Program-made: the position numbers and the translations under genes
Part shown: positions 57,201-64,000 of the stretch, one piece after another
Position numbering within the stretch: the first letter of the stretch is position 1
Layout: every line of letters starts with the position of its first letter
Notes under the pieces: model-generated
Told to the model about the DNA's origin: nothing
Databases searched by the model: none
What the model saw: only the letters and a program-made list of their open reading frames with translations
Assembly (NCBI GenBank): GCA_029204225.1
Contig: CM055101.1
Coordinates: 37,007,648 to 37,071,647 of the forward strand
Direction of reading: 5' to 3'
DNA: 64,000 nucleotides
Source: Diphasiastrum complanatum
Taxonomy: Eukaryota > Streptophyta > Lycopodiopsida > Lycopodiales > Lycopodiaceae

Positions 57201-57332
57201 CCCTCCATACAAGTTACCTCTATATATGTTAACCCTAGATATTAGTTAATTTTTGGCTACTCCCAACCCTCTATATGTGTTACCTCTATATATGTTGACC
57301 TTAGCTATTAGTTGATTTTTGGCTACTCCCAA
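57201..57332. repeat. 66-bp tandem duplication
   Basis: CCCTCCATACAAGTTACCTC and CCCTCTATATGTGTTACCTC start units at 57201 and 57267; both end TTTTTGGCTACTCCCAA. Lies directly at the insertion point of element B. Confidence 0.88.
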
Positions 57333-57496
57333 GGATTTTACATAGTAGAAATATTAACTGTTATTTGTTAACAAAATTTACCTCGCATCTTGCAAGGACA
57401 TGTGGTTGTGGCCCCAGAGCGATCTACACCACACGTTTTTTTATAGATTTTTTTAATTGGCTGCCCGGGTGCCACGTGTCCGGGCAACCAAACTCT

Positions 57497-57520
57497 ATCC
57501 CATAAGCATTCTTATGGGAT
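57497..57520. repeat. Perfect 10-bp hairpin
   Basis: ATCCCATAAG, loop CATT, CTTATGGGAT. A TATATAT box-like sequence follows at about 57533. Confidence 0.85.
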
Positions 57521-57559
57521 TTCTCAGAGGGCATATATATGTAAACTCTCCTACTACCT

Positions 57560-57790
57560 CACATATGTGCCTGGCGCCCAGCCTGCCATTGCCCGTGCTG
57601 CCCGGTGCCACCTGCAGCTTGCCCGAGCCGCCCGCGCTGCTCGGCCCGCCTGCTGGGGTGCCCGGGACAGTGGCCATGCGCCGCCGGCCAAAAATTGGTG
57701 CACCCAAATTTTTGACTGGCACCGGCCCCGCGCCACGCGTCAGTTCTTGGGGGCCACCAGGGCCAAACTGCAATCACGTGCGGCACGTGC
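57560..57790. other. GC-rich island with open frames on both strands
   Basis: Strongly GC- and CpG-rich (GCCCGTGCTGCCCGG, GCCGCCCGCGCTGC) in an AT-rich neighbourhood. A 141-codon Pro/Ala-rich frame (57457-57882, plus) matches no family known to me and probably reflects composition. Confidence 0.45.
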
Positions 57791-58089
57791 TTGAACTCCC
57801 CAGCGTAGGATTTACTCCCACCTTGAAGAAATTGACTTGGTTAAATATTATTTTATATATAGAGGTGGGCTATGTCCAATAATTTGGGTGGTTAGGGCAC
57901 ATTTCTTTTAGGGCGTTTTGCTAGCCCAGGCCCTAGCCGTCAGATGCAGGATTCTCTCCATAAATGTTTGCATTCTTTATCTAATTCCCTAGATATATGT
58001 TCCCTTGAAATATGTTGATTTTTTTTTCCCACCATGTTTATCTGTTTTACTGTCACCCTCTGTATTAGTTAACTTTTTATTACTCCCTA

Positions 58090-58162
58090 AGCCTAACATT
58101 TATCCAGGGTGCATTGTGGTTCCTTACAACATTTATCCAGGGTGCATTGTAGTTCCTTACAA
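58090..58162. repeat. 33-bp tandem duplication
   Basis: AACATTTATCCAGGGTGCATTGTGGTTCC is followed by a second copy with one change (GTAGTTCC). Confidence 0.9.
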
Positions 58163-58199
58163 CAATATAATTGCATGGCAACCACTTTTATAGTTTACC

Positions 58200-60300
58200 T
58201 CTGATTGTTGCTTCCAATTCAGTCATACATGGATCCTAATGATAGAGTGTGGTAATGATAGAGTGTGTGGCAAAGAGAGTTTGAAGTTTGAACAAAGCAA
58301 AGACTCAATACAACCATGGCCGAAATTATGAAACGACCGCCATCAACTAATAACGGATGGGCTCACATTCTCTGGTCACAAAAATTAGAGCTCTCTCTCA
58401 TGATCTAGTACAAAATGGCTTCTCACAAGCAGGCCTTAATCCCTCCACAAAACTAAAATCTAATGCATAGCCTTTTCCCACAATTCTTTCTAAGCCAAAA
58501 CATCCCCAAGACTATCACCCAACATGCGATTTACAAGGCCTCAAACATGGTGTTTCCATCCTAGACTCATTCCCAAAATTGCTTCACTCAATGTACTCTC
58601 ATGCAAAGAGGGACTTCACAATGCTTTCAATCAAAATGGGAGCATGCCTCTCCCACACAATGGGCTACCAAAGAATTCAAATGTCTGATTTATATTTCCT
58701 TTCCCCAGTATTTTGAACAACCGCAAATGATCGTCATGTCGATTCTTTTGAATTTTTATGACCGTTCCAAGTGACAAGGTTTTACATTCTCTGAGTTGTT
58801 GAACTCCTCCAGATGATAGACTAGAGCAATCCTAGACCGAAACTGACCGTCCCTGAAAGCAAAGAGGTTTTTCTATTAGTCAATATATTTTTTAGTACAT
58901 TGAAACAGTGCTCGACATTGCTGACATTTTTCCTTCTGGGCCAATTCCAAGGCCGTAAACTTTCACCTAGCCACATTCAGGCGGGCTGGGACCTAATTCT
59001 AAAAAGGCCTACTTTCTACTATGAAACTTTTTCTCTAGCCACTTTTAAGGGCGAGATGAGACCCCTATTTTTTGACATTCTATGCTTGATGTTATGCAAT
59101 TCTTAGTATTTAGATACATATCCCACATATTTGTGAAAATGCTCATAAATATTAGCCCGATTTTTTGTGACAAAAATTTGGCTGTGACCTCCACTAGGTA
59201 GTATGGCCTCCATACGGCGGACCCATAATCCTTGGTTTGTTCATCGTGGTAATTGTATCTGTCGTGGTTTCATTCAGGAGATCAGCACCCTCACATGGGG
59301 TGATGCCAACCATTTTCTTCCATTCATCAACGATCGATACTTGTAATAGCAACTACAAATGACTTCATCTGCTTTAGTCTTCTATGACCTTCATACCTGT
59401 GAAACAACCAACCCGGTGCACCTACTTTGGCAAATGCACCATTTCCCAACAGATTATTACAAAGCATGCCCATTTCTTAGTCCCATGCATAGATGGATAT
59501 GCAATTGCAAAGCTCAGTACATGGAAATGGAGGCAAGCTTTCAACAGTGTGTCTATCATGAAAATGTTCGTACATGTGTATGCATCTATACTAGAATGAA
59601 CTGAATGTTGTGACATAATGGGTAATGATCAAACACCCTCAATTTAGACGAAGGCTTAGCCAATTGAAATCTATAAATGGTGTCTCTCTCGATGTTAGAC
59701 TCATGCTACTTTACGGATATGCAAAGGAAAATATGTATGATAGTATATTAACTAATACTTTCTCAGCTATGCAAAGTACAAATGGATGATTCAGGTACAC
59801 AATGACTGGATGATGTAAAGACTTTTTAGCAAAGTGGTTATTTTTTTCATAGATAACCATATTTTCACTCCCCACTTCACTGCATTGCTTTCGGTTACCC
59901 AATCATTCCTCTCAATCCCATCTCGTTCATGCTCCTGTTCAACCGAACACGTGCCCTTATAACAATGCAAAGGAGAGGCCCATTTTTTGTTTGAAGTTGA
60001 TGCATAATGCAAGGGTGCAATCATTCGAGCTTGCAATAGATGGTTCAAACATACTGTGTCTATATGGTGCATTGTGGTGGTGGGTGCAATTTCGCATTTG
60101 GATCATCTCATCTTTGCACTTCAACAAAAGCTAGCACATACAATAAAGTTCACATCAAGGAATTTTTTTTCTTCACAATATCTAAAATGAAGAGAAAGTC
60201 ACCAAACAACCAAGTTAATAGAATAAATAAATGTATAAATAAAAGTGGGACATAAACTTCCTACTGTCCCTCACCCCCTTGGTGACATCAAAGGTAAGGG
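58200..60300. other. Intergenic, nothing recognised
   Basis: Short ORFs on both strands (for example 59359-59604 plus) show no motif I can name. No LTR or terminal inverted repeat noted. Confidence 0.4.
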
Positions 60301-60321
60301 TGGACCTTTTCATATCAGCAT

Positions 60322-60974
60322 CTATCTTGCATCAATTTTATTATATGGGTACTCATTATGAGCCTCAACCCTACGTTGTAATTCAATGTCTCTTGCTCTG
60401 TTCCTTCTTGGCATGTCCGATTGTTCATATATAGGATTGATGCCTAAAAGTTCTAATTCATTATTTGGTTCAGAAGAATAACTTATCACCATGCTTTCTT
60501 CATACTCATAATCCTCAACCCTATGTTGTAATTCAATGTTTCTTGTTCTGTTCCTTCTTGGCATGTCCGATTGTTCATATATAGGATCAGTGCCTAAGAG
60601 TTCTAGTTCATCATTTGGTCTGGAAGAATAACTTATTGCCATGCTTTCTTCATGCTCGATATAGTTAGGCAGTTCTTGCCCCCAAAGGCATGGGTCATCT
60701 TGCATCTCATTGCTTCCTTGAGTAGATTCTTGAAGGTCATTTGTAACAGCATCTTGTAGTCTATGGTCATCGTCCTGACATTTGAATAAGTTTTGGATAT
60801 CAAATGATTCTTGATCAAATGCATCAGGCATAGGGAGTTCATGCTTTTTCTTGTTTTCTTGTTGTAAAATCCTATGGATCTTGATGTAGGGGGTAATATA
60901 TGCATGGGCTGTCCATACTATTTCTTGTATTTGTGGTTGAAATTGTTTTCATTGTCCTCATCAGGAGGCCCAGC
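60322..60974 (-). CDS. Unassigned acidic ORF with in-frame 50-residue duplication
   Basis: Frame open from about 60974 with the first good ATG at 60831 (169 codons). Not recognised. Highly charged and hydrophilic, without signal peptide or membrane segment. It contains two copies of a 50-residue block, each with EESMxISYSSxPN, ELELLGxxPIYEQSDMPRRN and IELQxRVE, coded by a 150-bp tandem duplication at about 60350-60655. Upstream, the open frame includes IQEIVWTAHAYITPYIKI without a Met. No partner gene is near; copia F begins just to the right on the opposite strand. It may be the C-terminal exon of a transposon protein or of a host gene. Confidence 0.4.
60350..60655 (-). repeat. 150-bp in-frame tandem duplication
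   Basis: CAACCCTACGTTGTAATTCA at 60366 and CAACCCTATGTTGTAATTCA at 60516. Differences are few and keep the frame open. Confidence 0.92.
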
Positions 60975-61096
60975 TCAGTCATGTTGTTTACTAGGTGTGA
61001 AAGATGTTACCTCCTCAAACTTAGTGGACTTCCCCCTATGTCGAGGGCGAAGAAAGAACGAACAGAAACTGTTCGACCGCCTACATCTGTGAAGAC

Positions 61097-61492
61097 GTGT
61101 GTACAACATCAACATCTGACACATATGAGGTGATCCTAGACTCAGGAGCCACCTCACACTTCGTGACATCAAGACGAATAATGTCTGATTTCATAAGTGC
61201 AGATCCTTCAAGATTCATAGTTCTTGGAGATGGATCCAAAAATCAAGTGAATGGTATTGGTTCACTGTGGCTCAACACCAATGGCAGATACAGACGGCTC
61301 GAAGACGTTTTATTCGTGCCTACTCTGCAACAAGACTTGCTTTTTGTAGCAAGAATAGCAGATGCAGGGATGCGTGTGACGTTTTCTAACAAAGCATGCA
61401 ACGTGATTGACGTCGGTACCAGTACATTGATCGCTCAAGACAGAAGGAAAAAAAACCTATATCACCTGAAGGTACGCCTACTTGCATATTAA
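61097..61492 (+). pseudogene. Copia F protease
   Basis: VILDSGATSHFVTSRRIMSD carries the catalytic DSG of copia retropepsin; FIVLGDGSKNQVNGIGS and DVLFVPTLQQDLLFVARIAD follow in family order. A stop at 61490 separates it from the integrase frame. Confidence 0.9.
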
Positions 61493-62182
61493 GTGCATCA
61501 GACTCATGATGACTCGCCAGACACTCTGTGGCATAGAAGACTATGCCACATGAACTCAATGGCACTTTATCAAGCAAGCCATCATGGAGCGATAACATGG
61601 GTCATCATCTCGAATGCAACCAGTGCGACCACCTATGATGCATGTTTGAAGGACAAGATGTCGCACACTCCATTCATCAAAGACTCCTACAGAATGACTA
61701 AGATTTTGGAGTTAGTGCATTCTGACATCTGCGGACCATTCAATGTGATCTCAGTAGGAGGTTCAAAGTATTATATAACCTTCATTGATGACTATAGTGA
61801 ATTTGCCAGAGTGTATATAATTCAAAATAAATCTGAGGCACTTGATAAATTCACAGAATATATAAATTGGACTGAAAGATGTACATGCAACAAGGTTAAG
61901 CAGATCAAAACAGATCGAGGTGGTGAATACATCTCGATTCGCTTCACTGACTTCTGCAATGATCGTGGCATCATTCACAAAAGGACTGCAGCCTACACAC
62001 CGCAGCACAATGATGTTGCTGAAAGAAAGAACAGGACCCTAATGGAAGCTGCTAGATGCATGATGGCCTACTTGAAGGCTCCAAGGGTATTGTGGGCTGA
62101 AGCAGTAGCTAGCACACATCTAGAACAGAACAAGCAAGTCTGGTGTTCCTCACACAACACCACACGATCTATGGTGGGGTAG
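61493..62182 (+). pseudogene. Copia F pre-integrase and integrase
   Basis: TLWHRRLCHMNSMAL (zinc domain start), ELVHSDICGPFNVISVGGSK (first Asp), [14 protein letters not shown] (second Asp), and [20 protein letters not shown] (catalytic Glu; NDV instead of NGV). The zinc domain has lost part of its CxxC (DACLKDKM). The C-terminal portion passes out of frame at about 62110. Confidence 0.9.
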
Positions 62183-62299
62183 AAAGCCCAAGCTGTCTCA
62201 CGTCAAAATCTTTGGCTATGCAGCTTATGCATATATTCCTGATAAGCTTTGAAAGACAGCCCCCATAATATGTCTCGAATTCACTTCTTGAATATGCAT

Positions 62300-62910
62300 G
62301 CAGAATGCACAGAAGTATCTACAGCCTGAAACAATCAGTCCGACAATGGTACAAGAAGAAAGATCAAGCCCTAAAATCATTAGGATTCAAGCCTCTGTTG
62401 GCTAACTCCAATGTACATGTCAGAGTTATAGATGGGCAGATCATCATTGTGGCTGTGTATGTGGACAACCCTTTGATACTTTGCAAGAGTGAATAGCTAA
62501 TTGCTGAAGTGAAGACATACATCTTGAAACATTTCGAGATCGTGGATCTGGGAGAAGCCAGGTGTTACCTAGGCTTACAAATTGAAAGAGACTACAAGGG
62601 AGGTAAGCTATACCTTCACTAGTCCAGATACACCCAGAAGATCCTAGAGGACTTTGGGATGCTGAACTGCAAAGGAGCGAATACTCCAATGCTCGCAGGG
62701 ACGGTGTTGACAAGCGATGGCTGTCCGGAGACTGAGGAAGAGAGAGAACACATGTAGCTCACACCTTACAGGAAGCTGATAGGATCACTGATGTACCTTG
62801 CAGACAACACACGTCCTGATATTGCTTATGCAGTATTCAGGATGAGCCAATTCTGCACGAATCCAGGCTCGACACATTGGAAGATTGCAAAATAAATTTT
62901 GCAATATCCT
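62300..62910 (+). pseudogene. Copia F reverse transcriptase, second half
   Basis: YSLKQSVRQWYKK marks the conserved thumb entry. Then IIIVAVYVDNPLILCKSE with YVDN at 62458-62469 in place of YVDD, DLGEARCYLGLQI, YTQKILEDFGML and LIGSLMYLADNTRPDIAYAV. Stops at about 62494, 62621 and 62755. The N-terminal half of RT is missing. Confidence 0.88.
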
Positions 62911-63558
62911 CAATTAACGAGGAATTATGGCTTGTGCTATTGTCGTGATGCAGGTTTCAGGATACTTTCCTACAACGATGCTAGTTGGGCATCTCTTAAG
63001 GACAATTGTAAAAGCATCTCAGGAAGGTGCACCATCACATCAGGAGTAGCAGTTCTCTGGGTCAACAAGAAGCAGACCGTTGTAGCCCAGTCATCCTGTG
63101 AAGCAGAATATGTTGCAGCAATAAAGATGGCCAACGAGATAATCTGGCTAAGGCAGCTCTTGGATGAATTGGACGAAGCAAGGAACGAGCCTCTGGTCTT
63201 GCGGATGAACAACACCTCTGCAATACACTTGATGAAAGATCTCGTGTTCCATTCTAGAATGAAGCACATTGCGATCAAGTACCACTTGATCAAGGATCTA
63301 ATTGAAAAGAAGCTGTTGCAGACCACCTTCATCAGAATGAAGGACATGGTTGCTGATATCTTCACCAAAGCCCTGGACAAAGGACTCTTTGAGAGACAGA
63401 GGAGCAGTCTCACGATCGTAAAGCTATCATGCTTTGAGAGGGTGCCGAAGAAACAAAACGTTTCTAACTACAAAGCTTTGCAAGCTTTCAGCCCTCTGCC
63501 TGACAAAGATGTTCACGAACACAAAAGTCAAGAGACACGAAATACGAAGGTTTCGTGA
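62899..63558 (+). pseudogene. Copia F RNase H
   Basis: 219-codon open frame with SYNDASWASLKDNCKSISG, VNKKQTVVAQSSCEAEYVAA, NNTSAIHLMKDLVFHSRMKH and MVADIFTKALDKGLFERQRS. Nearly collinear with the copia C RNase H at 35285-35810. The frame runs beyond RNase H into the LTR start. Confidence 0.9.
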
Positions 63559-64000
63559 ACACAAAAGTCAAGAAGACACGAAACACAAAAATTTTGCAAA
63601 AACTTGACGGAAAGACACGAATGCGAAAGATTCGCGAACGAGAATCTTTTGCGGTCCAACACGAGAAAGTCAGACGATGGAAACGAAACCTTTTGTTCCC
63701 TCACGCTCCAAAGAGTACCAGCCAAGATCATGCAAGTATTCAGAAGTACAGATATATGACCTGATGGCATGACGTCAACAGATACAATCTAGGTCGTGGC
63801 TAATCCGCCACTCTTATAATTTTTTGATTAGTTGTAGATGTTCAGTCACTCTAATCTTAAAAGTTACATAGAACGACTATATACTTGCTAGATGATACTT
63901 GACAAGAGATGACAGAATACACATACATTGTAGTAGTCTCATGCTAGTAAGCAATCAAGACAAAAATACAGACAAGAAGTCCGCCTGCGAGCAAGACGAG
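63510..64000 (+). repeat. Copia F 3' LTR, incomplete at window edge
   Basis: TGTTCACGAACACAAAAG opens the LTR. CACGAA-type motifs cluster at 63510-63660, and GTCGTGGCTAATCCGCCACTC matches the copia C LTR (GAACGTGGCTAATCTACCACTC on the minus strand). Continues past 64000. Confidence 0.7.

Larger units (their letters stand above)
61000..64000 (+). mobile_element. Copia element F, partial, runs off right edge
   Basis: Plus-strand copia relic of the same family as C: protease, integrase, RT end, RNase H and the start of the 3' LTR, in that order. The 5' LTR and most of Gag are not recognised left of 61097. The first half of RT is deleted near 62255-62300, and several stops interrupt pol. Confidence 0.88.

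Noticed and set aside
62970-63413. 147-codon minus-strand ORF
   Set aside because: Antisense shadow of the copia F RNase H.

Overview
The window is nuclear DNA of a land plant: one spliced host gene with long introns, in a sea of LTR retrotransposons with plant-type primer-binding sites (TGGTATCAGAGC, initiator-Met tRNA), a hAT transposase relic, tandem repeats and (GA)n/(TA)n microsatellites. The host protein is a plant synaptotagmin of the SYT4/SYT5 (NTMC2T2) type, clearly diverged from the flowering-plant versions I know. A seed-free plant (fern, lycophyte or bryophyte) is plausible, but the species cannot be fixed from the sequence.

Left part (1-30 kb). The synaptotagmin-like gene lies on the minus strand. 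Ten exons can be placed between 29659 (start codon) and 863. They keep one reading frame of 381 codons through a membrane anchor, an SMP lipid-transfer domain and the first C2 domain; the second C2 domain and the 3' end lie left of the window. Three introns have been swollen by elements: intron 1 (11 kb) holds a complete Ty3/gypsy chromovirus (20491-26891, perfect 5-bp target duplication, two differences between LTRs, one 1592-codon ORF) nested in an older minus-strand gypsy relic; intron 4 (6.8 kb) holds a hAT relic and an LTR/PBS fragment; intron 7 (7.6 kb) holds broken copia and gypsy pieces.

Middle part (30-49 kb). From left to right: a gypsy leader-like stretch, a complex foldback repeat, a gypsy protease fragment, and a copia element (C, minus strand) whose LTR starts at 34480. 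Copia C is split by a gypsy-like non-autonomous element (A, 36650-41115, TSD GCTTG). Then comes a roughly 350-bp tandem repeat interrupted by copia D (42425-49085, TSD AGTAG), which itself contains an internally deleted copia E (44536-47023).

Right part (49-64 kb). Gypsy element B (51971-57196, minus strand, TSD AGAAC, 919-bp LTRs) carries gag and protease but no reverse transcriptase or integrase, and is related to A by its leader sequence. Next are a GC-rich stretch, an unassigned minus-strand ORF with an in-frame 150-bp duplication, and copia F (plus strand), of the same family as C, whose 3' LTR runs off the right edge.

No cellular operon, RNA gene or CRISPR array was seen. The main story is nested, partly non-autonomous retroelements of several ages around one endoplasmic reticulum-plasma membrane contact-site gene. 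Coordinates of LTR ends, PBS, TSDs and exon borders were read by eye; percentages are hand counts.
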